Below, piece by piece: positions 11,380-49,698 of a stretch of DNA of 64,000 nt. The stretch spans positions 4,240,560-4,304,559 of the forward strand of contig NC_079375.1 of the NCBI RefSeq assembly GCF_021018895.1, in the 5' to 3' direction. Every line of letters starts with the position of its first letter. Position 1 is the first letter of the stretch. The notes below the pieces were generated by a model. It saw only the letters and a program-made list of their open reading frames with translations. It was not told where the DNA came from and searched no databases. The position numbers and the translations under genes were made by a program. This DNA comes from Seriola aureovittata (Eukaryota > Chordata > Actinopteri > Carangiformes > Carangidae).

Positions 11380-14300
11380 TCTCTCTCACACAGAGTGCAT
11401 AGTCAGCAGGCCAGTAGCTGCTCTGTCACCTGAGGTCTAACCAGCCAACTGTTAACTCAGTTTGCTCTGCTTCAATAACAACTGCTGTTAACACTCATTC
11501 AGAAAGCGTGTACGTACAGCCAGTCGTTCGAGGGAGAGCTGCGGCAAAACCAGCAAGAATTTCACAGTTTTATGGAGCCTGTTGATGAGTTTCAAAATGA
11601 CAAGTTCACACTTTAGAAAAATATGAAATAGTTATGAGTTTTTAATGCAGCATTTCCAGTTAGTAAGACGTTAGTTAACTGTTTGATATTCCGCAAGTTA
11701 TACTTTCATATATTTTCCAGATATCCACCGTCTGAAAAACAACTATTCTCACTAAGCGACACCTATAGTTGAGAAAATGATGTCACAGGTATTTTTTTTT
11801 TCTCCCTGAACTTCGTTGGAAGGAAATTTTTCATATGCACAGAGGCCAGAAACAGAGGTAGGAGTTTTATGAAGCCACTCAGCTGTGACTGTATGTTAAT
11901 TTTCACACTGACTACCACTGGCTACCACTGCAGATAAGTCATTCAGTGAGTTGAAGGTGGAGTTTGACCTCCGGGCTGAAACTCCTGCAGAGTATCTCTG
12001 TGTTTTTGCTTTCATTTTGTGCTACCTTTTCTTAAGCTAGAGCCCATCAGCAGAGTCTTTATATCAGATGGAAGCTGTATTGATGACCAACTTTTCAGGC
12101 TATTAAAAGATATGTGTTGTTTTCTTTGTTTTTTTCGTGCAGAGGAATTTGGGTGTATAGAATCTGGCATAGTGTCAGCATGTCTTCGTCTCATTTACAG
12201 GAATTTAAAGTGGAAATGTTCAAGTTTGGCTTCTGTACATTTGTAATACTTATTTTGAGAAGTATGACATGCATCAAACTGTGACTCTTGTTTTGTCAAC
12301 TGACCTGATTAGTAAGCTTACTGTACTACTACAACCTCCACTATGAATAACATTTAAACCTTTTCGTTTCCATTCCACAGTAGTGACTTGATTAGATTAG
12401 ATGAGATTAGAGATTGTGATATGAAACTCGAGCTGAGAAGACTCAAGAGTTTGTGTCCAGATTTGGTGACGAAACAAGCGAGGGTGAGTGTTGCTGACAA
12501 AAAAACAAAGCCTCCCACTCTCTCTCTCTCTCTATCTCTCTACAAGCTTCACTCTGACGTCCTGACTGTGTTTTTCCATGCTTGCTCAAGGGTCCAGAGG
12601 TTTAACCACCACTGGACAGATTTGGGGCACGAATGCTCCACTCTGCTGTCTTTCCTGCACGAAGAGTGTGTGTGTGTGTGTGTGGATCAGTGGCTTTCGT
12701 GCTGTGCTGTGTCAGGGTATGAGGGACTTTTTGCGTTAGTTGTCAAGTTCCTTAGACCAACTCCATCAGAGTTACAGATGATTTAAATGTTTGTTTTTCT
12801 GCTCTTTCACTTATTTTGCAATTTTGCTTTGGGTTGCTTGTGTGAGAATCAGAACTATTGCTCGTCTTGCATGTGTTAATTGGTGCACATGTGAAATAGC
12901 ATTAGGAATAGTATTGGTTTTTGTGTGTGTGTCTTCATGGGCCTGTGTGCATGCGTGCATCTGTGCATACTCACAATTGAGTTAGCATCTGGGCAGGCAT
13001 GTTCAGTGGTATTGATTCTGGTCTATAATCGATCAGGCTCTCACATTACATGAAGCTGCACATGCAGAGTAATGAGCAGCTGCTGGCTGAGCAGCCTGCA
13101 CACAAGCTAATCTGTAAACAGTTCATTTAAAGGAATAAAATCTTTGCCTCTTTTGATGCTATGATTGTTGCTCTGGTGTTTCTGCGCTGCACTTGCTTGA
13201 GATCAGCTTCCAATTTCCTTGGTTCATGCAGTTTGAGGTTCACCTTCATCACCATATGGAAAATTCTAATGGAGTGGTGACAGTAGCGTGTTCCTCATTT
13301 AGCCGTGGCTCTAGCTAAAGCTCATAATGTTGATGATGAGATTAAAAACCAAATATGAAACAACATTTTTTTTTTTTTTTAATGGAATAGCGCTCAGGTG
13401 ACACTGAGTCAAAAGTTTGACCTGTTCCGTTACTCAAATACCAGTTAAGCTGTATTTACTGAGACAAGGAAGTGTTGGGACGGGGGTGGGGACGGCTGTT
13501 TAGAAAATAAAGGGCATAGGTTGAAGTGGGTCAATGCGTACAGCTTGAATTTTGTGGGGACTCAGCACACAGAAAGGTGTTTGCTTTCCATTCCAGCACA
13601 CCGGTGTAAGGAGTCCTCGGAAACTTTGACAACAATTCAATAAAAAAAAGGACCAGCCTGCCAGGTGGCAGCTGTTTTGTTGTCATAGTGACCACATTTT
13701 AGATATACAGAACTGGTTGACAGCCTGACAGACTATGAAAATACTGCGTTTTTCAGCTGTAAGAATGGCTATCAGGATGGACCGGGTAATGTGGGTACAG
13801 CTTCATACACGTCGGATCAGCTTTGTGAGAGCAAAGGTTTTGCATGAAATTTGAAAGGACACACAACTGTCAAAGCCGTAATGGAAATCAGAATGTGCAG
13901 CAACATCCCTCTGCAATTTTTTTTTTCCTGAGAAGTACCATTAGTTGTTCTGGCACTGAACTTAGTATGTCAATATAGGCCAGCTGTGACATGCAGATTG
14001 TTTTAAGGTTGAAAAAGATTCCCAAAAAAAAAAAAAATTTGTTGGGTGTTGGACTGTGCTGTGACATCTGTCGGGCATTAACAGAAACCGACGTTGTTAT
14101 CCTCTTTGGCTATATGCAGCGTTTTTAATGTTAAAGCCATATTAAGGCAGACTTCTAATTAAGCTTCAAATGAGGGCTCGATATAAGCAGGCAATGAAAT
14201 AACTAATCTTAAATAATCTATCTTTGGTTGCGACAGTTAGTATGGTGTGTCGCTTTCAGAGGACTGAGTACACTCACATACGTCCAGCATCAACTGCACA

Positions 14301-16626
14301 GCTGGAATTGTGAATTAGAGTAAAGATAGATGAGTGACAAGTGGAAGCTTTGTCACTTTTCAGATTAAAAATGAAGAGTTTGAAGCCACAAGTGGGAAAT
14401 TCCTGTCTTGGAGTTAAATGACTTTGTGGGATGAAGAAGTGTGGTGCTCAAAAAATCATCTTTGAATCTACTGGATTAATTCACACTTGCATCATATAAT
14501 TAAACTAATAACACAGGAGTTTTTCTTAGTTTTTAAAAAGGTCTCTGGGTTAAGTTAAACCAAACCTCTAGTCTGGTTTTGTTTTTGTGGCAGAAAGTAA
14601 CGTGTCAAGGTGGAGAATGGTTTCTTGTTCCCTGTTGACAGAGATGCCTGGAGGAGTGCCTTCTACTTTGTTCCCTAATAACTTGGAGTTGTGTTGGTTT
14701 AGTTAAAAATGTAATTGAAAGTCAAACATGGTTTGTGAGACAGAATCTGCAGTTACATTTGACATATTTGTTCTGTGAAATTAGTCTTTGTTAAATTTAA
14801 AGTTGGGTTTACCTTGATGTATAGAATTGATGTTGTCTAAAGCCAGCTAGATCAACAAAATGCTTGTCGTCCCTGGCAACAGTCGGTAAGCCACCGACCA
14901 TAAAGCCGCCAGCTCAGAGCAGCATCACCGTTGGCACCAAACGGCAGAGATGTACATAAAGAGATTGGACGTATTTACATGGACAACCTGACGCAGAGAT
15001 GCACACACACACACACACAAACACACTCCACACACACCATCATATGTTGCAGGCCCCTCAGTGTGGGAGAAGCCAGTGTTCTTAATCCAGCCGCAGCAGG
15101 GTATTAAATCTACTTTATGTTTGTGTGTGATGGGAGGGTTCGCTGGCTTAGACTGCGGCCTTGACAGGAGCTTAGACGCCAAAGGGAGGAGGGTCCCACC
15201 TCTCAGTCACCACTGTCAAACCCACTGTCGCGTTTACATCGGGACTATATAATTCCAGTATTTCTCAGCCTTTCTGGCGTGCAAACAAAACAACCAATGT
15301 TGATAACTACTCAGACTGTTTTAGCTGAAAACTTTTACTGGCTTGAAGAATATAACCCAGTCATTTTCAAGCAAGTTGAGAAAAAGAGTCTGAAAAATTA
15401 TACTTAACCTAATTAAACCTTGTTTTATGTGTTAACTCATAGTGTTCCTCGGTATATGTACAGACCTGAATGTGTAGCTTCAATAATGCAAAGCAGTATT
15501 CAGACGAGCTGCGTTGTCTATAACACGGAGTTGAAACAGTAAATTATGTAGACTTAATTCTAGGGACAAAAAACTTTTTCGTTTAACATTTAATGTCCTT
15601 ACAGTAAACAAGAACCACACCGTTAATGTGTTCTTATATTAAGTATAAAGATGGAGTTTTTCCACAGTCCCTGCAAAAACACATTAGCTTTAATTTTGTG
15701 CTGTCAGTCATTACATAAGACTGCGTGGTCAGTGTCTTTTCTTTTTTTTCTTTTTTTTTGTTACATGCTCAAAACCTCAATTATTCTGCAAGCTAAGGCC
15801 TGAGGATGACTCATTCCTTTAATAACCACCCATAGTGTGTTTTACTTCCATGACAACTATCATTTTGTCAGGCTAGGTCTCGCATGCAAATGGTGATTGT
15901 CACATCGACCATTTATTCATGTTTTCAGCCATTCCCTCTTGCACGGTATAATTATCCGGACCCTATATTAACAAACCCTCCTTCACTTTGTGTGCTAGTT
16001 CGTTTTTCTATTATTTTAACAAGCCAATCTGCTAAATAGGTTGCAGCTCTCGCTCTCTTTCTTCTCATCTGACCTCTGTCTGGCTGTAATCTGACACCAT
16101 GCCTTCTCCCTGTCACCTGTAACACACCAGGAAGTAGAAAAACCACAGAGATATTCCTTGAAAGCCAGAAATACAGTTTGTAGTTAAATAAATGATAACA
16201 CACCCCATATAGTGAATTCAGGCGTGAACGTTAAACGCGTTTATTTTGTGAGGAAGGAATGGTGCATGTTCTGTATGCTGAAGTTCAAGTGGCAGTGTCT
16301 CCTCCTTGGTCAAAATAAGGCAGCTTTAACGTGAAAACGCTCCGTCATGTAGCACCATAATGAGAACACACCTGTTAAAGCCTCACCCTGTCACTACTGG
16401 TTTTTCAGAAACCCACAACAAAGAAACGGAGGAGCGATGGTTTCTATTGGAGACAGAGTCCACTTAAGCAGGCTGTGATCAGTCCTCAGCTTTAATTCCT
16501 TAATGGCTGGTTTGACCCTCTGGCCCCGTCTCTCTTTGTGAAGCTCTTGGCTCCTCTGATTGCATTAGTATTGGGCTGAACAGGCTAAAGGCTTTTGTCG
16601 CAGGGTACATTAGTGTTAATTCATTG

Positions 16627-16628
16627 TG

Positions 16629-16659
<31 letters not shown>

Positions 16660-16756
16660 GTATGCAAGGCCATATGTGTCTCTCCATATATGTGTTTGCA
16701 ATTGTGGGCCCATGTGTATCTGCTTGAGACAATGATTATTAAATGATTATGTGATG

Positions 16757-16827
<71 letters not shown>

Positions 16828-16849
16828 CGTGTGTGTGTATACGTGTCTT
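16627..16849. repeat. (TG)n microsatellites
   Basis: TG repeats at 16638-16662 and 16758-16825, then TG/TACG-interrupted repeats to 16849. Confidence 0.95.
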
Positions 16850-17099
16850 TCTGTGGTTGTGTGGATAAAGCTTGATTTGAAACCATCGTTGTGAGGACAT
16901 CATGGTTAAGAGTGGGTTTTTTAAGGTTCTGGAGCTGGATGCACAAAACACCTTAAGTTAATATTTAAGGTTTTCTCCTTATCTTAGTCTTATACTTAAG
17001 GAATCACTTAAAGTCAGTTAAACCATGGCACAAAGGACCTGAGCAACCAAAGTAATGAAAAAGGGGCAGTCAGGTCCCTCTGATGGTTGCGCTGAGTCA

Positions 17100-17640
17100 C
17101 AGCGGTTCTTTGAGATAAATCTAAACAGGTTAACATGCTCACGGTGACAGTGCTAGCATGTTTATGTTCAGAAGGGATAATGTGTACAATATCCGCCATC
17201 TTACTTTAGCTTGTTAGTATGCTAACATTAGCTAATCAGCTCTAAACACAAAATACAAGTTAAGCTGAAATGTTTTGACATTAGGTCATAAACCAAAGTC
17301 AATTATGACCTGGTGGTGGCACTGGACGAAAAGTCTGGGGATCACAGTTATTAAAGATTCATCCTCTGTGGATTATGAATGTCTTTACCAGATTTCATGG
17401 CAATCCTTGAAACAATTGTTGAGTATATCAATAAAAAACTAAAAGGTGCTTGAGAAAAGTCAGAGGATCACCAAAGACTTTAGAAATTCATCCTCTTGAG
17501 ACCTTGAATATCTTTTCATGACAATCATTGAATAGTTGTGGAGATACTTCACTCTGAATATCAGTGGTGGACCAACTGATAAACAGACTGACTGTCAGCC
17601 TGACATTAGAACCGTGCTGCTGGCCTGGCTAGAATTGGGT
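17100..17640 (+). repeat. Dispersed repeat (family shared with 46500-46860)
   Basis: Contains ATGAATGTCTTTACCAGATT followed by TCATGGCAATCCTTGAAAC and a GTGGTGGACCAACTGAT end. The same consensus occurs reverse-complemented in the ncoa2 3' UTR. Part of it is internally repeated (17371-17420 and 17500-17540). No coding capacity. This pattern is common in fish introns; I do not name the family. Confidence 0.65.
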
Positions 17641-17753
17641 GATAGCAAGAAGTGTTGATAACTAGGTGACTGGTGATGATAACAGCTGATTAACAAGGCT
17701 TCTCCCTGCATTATGGGAACTATCAGTTCAACCAGAGCCAAAGACACTACTTT

Positions 17754-17796
17754 CCTCTCCTCTCCTCTCCTCTCCTCTCCTCTCCTCTCCTCTCCT
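17754..17796. repeat. (TCCTC)n pentanucleotide repeat
   Basis: About eight units of CTCTC/TCCTC. Confidence 0.93.
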
Positions 17797-18661
17797 GGTG
17801 TAATTAGGCCATATTCTCCTCCTTCCTCAGGCCTGATTATTATTTAGAGCAATAGATGTCCCCCCCCCCTCCCATTTTCCTCCTCTTGTCACCCCCCTCC
17901 CCATCCACACCCACGTGTCTTATGTACATTTGCACTTGCTGACTTGATGTCTGTGTGAGAAAATGTTTCCCGTACGCACCAATAAACCCATCGTTCATCC
18001 GTTTGATCCTCTTCTTATCCTTTGTTCTGCTGCGCTTTCCCTGAATACATCTTTTTCCTTCCACTTTCCCTTCTTTCTATCTTTGTCCTTCTCACTTTCT
18101 TTCTCATCGTCTCTCTTTTCTCTCTCTCTCTCTCCCTCTCCCCTCCCTGTTGTTTTCTCTCTCCCTTATCCCGCTTTCCTGCCTTCATCTGCTCAGTATC
18201 AGCCCCACAGACTGTTATGTAACAGTCAGGTGATGTGTTGGCCAGTTGAAGGGCCTTAAAGGCCTACTGCCCTGACACACACCTTCTTCTCCCAGTGCTT
18301 GTAACTGCTAGCCTCTGCCTCATCGGTGTGTGTGATTGTGTGTAAGATTTGTCACATTTAAAAAGACCAGATTATACATCAATTTGTAATCAGGTTAGAA
18401 GATAATCTGTCAGTTTCCTTAAGCATCTATTTGATAACCAGTTTAAGAAAATCATCTGAAAAAGTTTATGCCTATAGACAAAATGTCAATGTGCTAGAGG
18501 GCCTAAACCCGAAATAACTTTAAATTTATGCTTAAAAACTTGCCGACTTAATTCCAGTGCAACTAACTGCTATTTTCAATTTCGATCTTGTCGAACTACC
18601 CACATCTTTGGCTTTGCAGCTGTGTTTTTGTTGAAGCACTTCATGCAAATTTAATAATAAT

Positions 18662-18770
18662 TAATATAAAACATTTTATTTATAAACACCTTTCAGGACA
18701 CCGAAGGACACTTTACATAAAGAGTAAAATAAAAGCAAATAAAAACATTCAGAAACATAGATACACACAT
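18662..18770 (-). repeat. LINE-tail-like dispersed repeat
   Basis: ATTTATAAACACCTTTCAGG followed by ACACCGAAGGACACTTTACA resembles a very common fish repeat in which a genomic tail is followed by A-rich sequence. Family not assigned. Confidence 0.4.
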
Positions 18771-18817
18771 ACACACTAGCAGGCACGCACACAGACACAC
18801 ACACACACATATATACA

Positions 18818-18823
18818 TATACA

Positions 18824-18860
<37 letters not shown>
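18818..18860. repeat. (TA)n microsatellite
   Basis: About 18 TA units flanked by CA/TA mixed repeats (18780-18870). Confidence 0.93.
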
Positions 18861-18867
<7 letters not shown>

Positions 18868-19750
18868 CATTTGCAATTCTTGAATCCAGAGACAAATAAA
18901 AGCCTCTTTACCCCATAACTGCAACATCACTGGTCAAACATGCCATAAAAATCATCTTAAAGACAGAGAAGGGTAAAATTTAAAAATTAAAAGTTAAAAT
19001 CAAACAACCTTTAGAAAAGCAAACAACAGAGTAAAAGTCCTGCATATGAACACCTTTTTGAACTTCGATGAATGAGACCTGTAAATCTGTTTCAACTCCT
19101 TAAAACCCAACGAGGACACACAGCAGAGCTGCCTGGTGTTGGGCCAACAAGATGAGTTTTGTCATCAGTGTTTGGTAGAAGGTCTAGCAGCATGAGGTGA
19201 CCATATGGTGTAACTTCTCCTGCCAATGGGTGTTTACTTTTAATCTCTTTCCATCTACCTTGACTTTCCTTCTTTTTTTATTCTTGCGCACACACAGTAG
19301 CTTCATGTTCACAGAGAGATTATCAAGACAGTGTGGCTCCTCAACAGTATGACTCCTGTTGAAGATGTCAACTTAAATGCCAGAAACGTTCATGTAAGCA
19401 CAGCGCGAATGCCTACATGAATTAGCTATTTCTAACAGAAGTAATTATTTACACCTACTGTATTCCCACTGGGCCTCCCACATATTGCCTGCAGGCACAT
19501 TACAATGGTACATTGTTTTCATGAGTCACGAGCACACTCCTTGTTTGATTATGCATCATTCAAACAGGTTGTGTACATCTTCAGCACATGAATTCTTGTC
19601 TGTTTGTAATAGTGTGGTTAAGAATGTTACTGAGCTCATGGAGTACAGAGAGGAAGACTTTTCACCGTCAGGGGTGAGGTTTTTAACTTCCACACGAATT
19701 CAGTGAATCTAGATTAAAAGCATCCTTATGATGGCACAGATTTTATTATC

Positions 19751-20553
19751 TTGCACATCAAAAAACAACATTATGAGTTTAATAATAAGCAATTTGGCAA
19801 ATTGTACTTTATGCGTATGATTTCAAATTTATCCAAAGAGGCTGACTGTGGAAAATATGTGAGAGAAGCGAGAGGAAAACTTACACAGTACAATGTTTTA
19901 CATAGATACTATTATACACCATCTCGTCTGTATATAATGAAACTTGTGGGTGAAGATTTGTGTTGGAAATGCAAAAAAGAAACTGGAACTTTCCTTCATT
20001 GTATGTGGGAGTGTGCTTTGATCAGGTCTTTCTGGACTCAGATCCTGAACATTTTGAGTAATTGGTTTGGATCAGAAATTTCTTTGAACCCGGAGCTCTG
20101 CTTACTGGGGGATAGATCCCGGCTGCCCACTGCGGACAGGAGTGATTTCTCAGTTGTCTCTGTGGGTACGTCGACAGCATGTAGAGTAATTTTGAGACAC
20201 TGGAAAGCACCTGAGGCTCCACGGGTGAAAGAGTGGATATATGCGATGACTGCGAGACAGCATCATATGAATGTATGCTTTATAGGCTGAGTGACGACAG
20301 GGGGGGGAGGGTTGACCCCTTGGGGTAGGTTTTGGGATTATATGAAGGTGGATTGATATTTTGGTTTCATTTTTATGTTTTGTTAAAGGTATGGATTTCT
20401 GGATGCCTGTACTTGGATGTGTATGGTTATTTTTCTTGTATCGAGTATCTGTCTGTCGCCTATTCTATCTGTCCATGTGTGGAGTACCATGTTGAGATTG
20501 TCTTGTGCCATGCCTGTAAAAGTTCAATAAAAACTTAAGTTTCAAAAAAAAAA
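19751..20553 (+). mobile_element. 5'-truncated L1-type LINE, ORF2 C-terminus and 3' tail
   Basis: An uninterrupted frame (19751-20290, 179 codons) matches the C-terminal end of L1/Tx1-type ORF2. YNVLHRYYYTPSRLYIMKL precedes the cysteine/histidine knuckle LCWKCKKETGTFLHCMWEC, then a tryptophan-rich helix. The endonuclease and reverse transcriptase domains are absent, so the copy cannot move. It is followed by a 250-bp 3' UTR, AATAAA at 20526 and a poly(A) tail (20544-20553). It lies in sense orientation 375 bp before ncoa2 coding exon 1. Confidence 0.85.
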
Positions 20554-20564
20554 TATATGTATAT

Positions 20565-20765
20565 CCAAAGAACTGCTTTGTTGTGACATCACAAAGTTTC
20601 AGAAGTCCTGACGGCTGGTTTTAAGGCTCAGTTTCTGAATACAGGCTGTGTGCATTTCTCTGTGGACTGAGGCTTTGATACTTTCACAGTATTAATATAG
20701 AACCTAGACCTGATTTATAATCAAACAACATGGACATCTACCTTTATACAATGTATGACCTTTAA
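20565..20765 (+). mobile_element. TTAA-bounded MITE, copy 1 (left end lost)
   Basis: Shares with copies 2 and 3 the block TCTGTGGACTGAGGCTTTGA followed by TATAGAACCTAGACCTG and ends GACCTTTAA at 20765. The left terminus is missing, replaced next to the LINE poly(A). Confidence 0.75.
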
Positions 20766-20947
20766 AAGTTGCTGTTTCAACATGGCAAAATATCACTGTG
20801 TATTTTATGTTTAATAATTGCTAAAAGCATAAATCATAGAGTATATCATTATGATCTTCCATACATTTTTAAAACAATATTTTTGACCAACAATGTTCTC
20901 TTTCCCCTCTATCTGTCTCTGCCTCCAGGTACTGATATTTGCTGAAG

Positions 20948-44983
<24,036 letters not shown>

Positions 44984-45828
44984 CCCCAGCTGTGGTTGAG
45001 ACAAGGCGACACAGGAACTCATGAAGAAGCAGCGAGGAGTCTGGGACGAGAGACAGAAACACTGCTTCCTGTTTCACACCAGCCAACTCAGAGGCGCCAG
45101 TCAGAGAGAGGACAACCAACACATGTAAAACCTTCTGAACTGCATTGACTCAGTGTGGTTTCATTCAACCTGACATTTTATGCAAAAAAAAAAAAAAAAG
45201 TCAGACGTTTTAGGGAAACTGCCATCTGAACCATCCTAACAGCAAATGCACAATGGGAGGATACATGTTATATTTATCTGTACACTGTTAATCCTCACAC
45301 AAAACCTTGTTTTCAAATGATCAAATTAAGGCTGATCCCAAAAAAAAATTACCTGTACTTTTACCATGACAGCGTACCTGATAAGCTGAACATAGTCTAG
45401 ATTTCCACAGAGTTATTTAGATGTTTTCAAATGAAGAAGCAAAAGAGGGTTCATGTCCCCTGAACTGATTTGAAGGCTTGTAATTTAAAACATTCGGAGG
45501 AAGTGTTGGGTTTTCACTGAAAGCAAACAGCAGCAATAGCAATTCATGCTCTTCTTGCTTCATAAAATCAAAAGAAACAGAAAAAAGAAAACACTGAAAT
45601 AAGGGGCAACTACTAACATCATGTCTAAGACAGGAAGCTCTTACATATTCAAAATGCTTCTACATTTTTTGACACAAAATGCGACATTTTGCACCATTTG
45701 GACAAATTCAGTAAAACCTGCCCATCGGCTGTTAGTGTTTGCTGTTAGTATGTGCTCTGATCAGATGAATGTGTTCCAACTCTAGTCCTCAAGTCTCTAA
45801 AGCAGTGTATTTGTGATAGAGCAAATTT

Positions 45829-45917
45829 GTGTGTGTGTGTGTGCGTGTGTGCCTGTGTAGGTGTGTGTGTATGTGTGTGCGTGTGCCTGTGTGTGTGTAT
45901 GTGTGTGTGTGTGTGTG
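45829..45917. repeat. Interrupted (TG)n microsatellite in ncoa2 3' UTR
   Basis: TG repeats with TGCG, TGCC and TGTA interruptions. Confidence 0.9.
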
Positions 45918-46499
45918 AAACTGAAATGATGTCACAGATTGACACTGGAGAAGCGAATGGTTGACAAGCATAAATGAAACCTCTGGATTTTATCTTTTTA
46001 TGGTTCTATTTCTGAGCCTGACTGAAAACGTCAAATGAGAAGGTTTATGAAAAAAATATTTCACAGGTATTTATAGTTTTGAAGAAATTTTAGAGATTCT
46101 TTGTATGACGTAAAAAAAAAGAAAATCAAGGATATCTTTCTTTAAGAAAATCTCTCAGAATGGTACATTTTGATGTCGATTTTGAAAATTAATATATTTC
46201 AACTGCTGTAGTTACCGGGGAGCTGTATCCCTGTTAAATGATTTTTTGAATGAAGGTGAATGTGTATAGATAGTGTATATACTTAGATTTATAATACCAT
46301 TTTTCTTCTAAGTGGTGTAGCAAAGCAGCAGTTTGGAGTTTTAATCCAACAGTTTTTCAGAGAAGAAGAAAATGTTTCATTGGTTGAATTGAACCTTAGT
46401 GGGTGGAGCTAAAGAGCCACAAGACAACACGACTGCAACTGACGAAGAAACAACCTAAATGTTAAAATCCCATGTCCTTATTTCATTTTGCTATTGCTA

Positions 46500-46860
46500 T
46501 TTCACTACAGCTATTTTGAATTTGAAAATTCAGCTAGGCTAACTAGCTAACTTTGTTATCCTAGTATCAGCAGCTTGAAACTTTCTGGTTACGCAGCCAT
46601 TAGCGATTCCTTTTTAGCCATTGTAATGGCGAGAGGATGGCAGTGACGGTTGGTCCGCCACTTTGGTTCAGAATGAAATATCTTGACAAATACGGGATGG
46701 ATTGCCATAAAATTTGGAACAGACATTCATAATTCTCATATGTGATATTTAATAAATGTGATCCCCAGTACAGTACAGATTCATTTATGACGAAATACCT
46801 ACAAAACAAATAACTTTCGCATTAATGCTAACACCCTAAACTAAGATGGTGACCACACGA
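46500..46860 (-). repeat. Dispersed repeat in ncoa2 3' UTR
   Basis: Reverse complement of the family at 17100-17640: the + strand reads GGATTGCCATAAAATTTGGA then ACAGACATTCATAATTC, and ends with AAACTAAGATGGTGACCACA, matching the other copy's CCATCTTACTTTAG end. Old insertion within the transcribed region. Confidence 0.65.
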
Positions 46861-49692
46861 TGTCTGTTGTCACGTTTCACAGACTGTCTGGAAATCGTTT
46901 GTGTGCTCGCTCTGCCCACTGAGATTCTACCACTGTGACTATTTCTGCCTCCAAAGCAGCTTCGCCTCTAAACAAGATGCGTATAACTAATAATAAAACT
47001 CCAGGCTACTGCGATCCATTTAAAAAAAGAAAAAAAAAAAAAAGGAAAAAGTCTTTGTGTTGCGATGTACTGGCCTGCAGGACTCACTCTTGTGTGTCGC
47101 AGGTGTGTAGCTTAAGCTCTCTGTCGTGCTGAAGGACAATTGAAAAGCGTGTTGGTTTTGTTGTGTTGGCTCTTTCTGTGGGTGAAACTGTGACCTTTGA
47201 ATGACAAGACATTCTTTATGTACTCTACGAAGTATCGGCCTGGTCCCTATGAACAGATTGACAGAGATAAATGAAACCTTTCTATTAAACAAAGAAGAGC
47301 AGGCGAGCCAGGACGTTTACAATCCAGATTTATAGAAAAGACTGGACCTTTAGCATTTTGGGAATAGTTTCATTACATCAAATTGAAAGGTGCTCCCTTT
47401 ATTCATTAGGTACTGTCTCACAAAAACTAACTGTAACTAGCAACATGGACTTCTCGAATCCCACTGGTCCAGAAACCTGTTAAGCACAAAGATGAGGGAC
47501 TACTTTTCTCTGCAGAACAAGACGAATGTGACGGTGCAAACCGAATGCAAAATGAAACACTGAAAATAATTTTTTTTTTTTTTGGAAAACTTTGCGTTGA
47601 TCCCATTTCCCCTTCGTTTCCCTTCATCTTTCAGTGCAGTAAAATTATACGCCAGTATGCTGCATGTTGTAAAACCCCAAAGATTTTTATGAGAAATCCT
47701 CTTAAGAGAAAATGTAAGCCATGGAAATGATCTGAATGTCAAACTCTCTGCAAGGGTTCAAGGCAATCAAGAGCGGATGTAAACGCTCATGTACAGTAAC
47801 TCCTAATGTTTTAGATGAAGGTGAATTATTCTCTCTTGATCTTGACTGATACAGTATACACACACACACAAACATACATATATATATATATATATTGAAG
47901 ATTGTTCTTGATTCGTAGATGGATATTTTATCAATTGCAAAATACTGTTATTCATGTAAGTACCTTAAGATGCTAAAGACATAGCATACTGCCTTAGATC
48001 TGTGGTTCTGTGTGTGGTGTATAACTGTAAGGTTTACAGGTGTATTATATGTGTCACACACTACTGAGTGAGTGTTTTACCACTTCGTACCGTAGGTGTA
48101 CAACCAGGATTTTTTATATTTTCTCCCAAGAAATGACACTGTACAACATGTGTTAACCTGTCTATCAGGTCATGCAAATCACAATAATACTTTGTTAGCG
48201 TAAATTATTTTGTTCATAGTTTCCCTGTACAATGCAACAGGGAGGGTCTCCCTTACTAACACAGTGTTTTTGGTGCATAAAGGGGTATTCAGTCATTTTT
48301 GACCTTTGCTGACCTGCTGGTGACCAGTAGGAACAGCAGCAACAGCGGTTTATCTCTAGCTGACATTTGGGCTGTAAATGACAATAATATAGTCAAATAT
48401 GCATCTAGCCCTGATGCAGGACTGTATCACTGCTAAAATTAAGATCCCATTTCTGATATTAAATGCTTATAAAATCTCACAGTGAACAAACTTTGAAAAT
48501 ATAAAAGGTAAACTTCTCTGTAACGGTTTCACATATGATATCGGTTATGTGTAGGGCTGAGTATCATTATGCATTTAACAAATTTATATTTAACAAAAGA
48601 TGATAAAGGTTCTCAAATGTTGAATCTCATAGCCATATAGGGATGTTTCCTAAATAAACAAGAGTAAATTAGCCTAAAAGTGGCTAAAAGAGTAATTTAA
48701 CTCTGGAACAGAAACATGATAGATCTTGATACAGTAATAAAGTTTGATATCCAGCCCTAGTTATGTGGAAAGAAGCAAAAATGCGACTTACGCTGATGCA
48801 TGTGCCAAGTAATGTGAAAATGAATGTAAAATCCAGTGTGGAATATACAGTACTTTCTTTCTTTCTCACCACTTGGTTGAGTTATATTTCCAATTTCCAA
48901 TTCTTCCTCCTTTTTCTATCACTAGATGGCGCCAAAGTCAAATCTTACACTTAGTGGCTTTAATCTTGCACAAGCTGTGCTGGCATGCATAAAACAATGG
49001 CTGTAGGCAATAAATTAAATTCCTTACTTTTATTATTTTGTTAGTGTTGTAATAAAACTGCATCAGGGCCGGAAGGCATTAGATTAATCATTCAGTCCTG
49101 ATCTAACATCCCTGATTTAAACACTGGAATAATAAAAATGCTTTCTCCTTTTGCTTTAGTGAGCCTTTGTAGACAAAACATTTATATAGATAATCAATAC
49201 ATCCAGAGAAATTGATTTGCTTTTTCTTTTAGGCTATGAAGTTTTTAAAAAAATGTACTTATTATATTATCCCCTTTAAATAATATTTTAAAAGCTATAT
49301 ACATCAGGATTAGGCCACTGTAAAATGTTACTTCTGAGTTTCCCTGTGATCAGCTGTCGGTTGTACTGTACGTAAAGCCAGTTTGATTGAAATGTTTCCC
49401 AGTTCATTGGTATTTCAGAGCAATAGGTCAAAGCTGAAGGAGAGTTTAGGTGTTCAAAGATCACTGTTTGCAGTTCAAGAGATTTTTTTTCTTCTTTTTT
49501 TTTTTAATGATCCTCTCTGCTGTGATGTTCATATTAAACATCTCAGCGGTGACAAAGTCCAGTACAGTTTATTCAGAGTGTGAGTGTTTTATTATGCAAA
49601 AGTCCAGACGTTCACACCACTTTATGCAAGCTGTTGACTCTAATGTTGCTTTTGCCAATGCTACTCGTTAATTTATGATTCATGCCACTGTA

Positions 49693-49698
49693 AATAAA
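49693..49698 (+). terminator. ncoa2: Probable distal ncoa2 polyadenylation signal
   Basis: AATAAA within TGTAAATAAATTATTTTT, followed within about 40 nt by CTTCTGTCTTTTC and further downstream by TGTTGTTCTGG, which resemble downstream T/GT-rich elements. Chosen because it is the last strong hexamer before sequence changes to intergenic repeats. Not provable without transcript ends. Confidence 0.45.
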
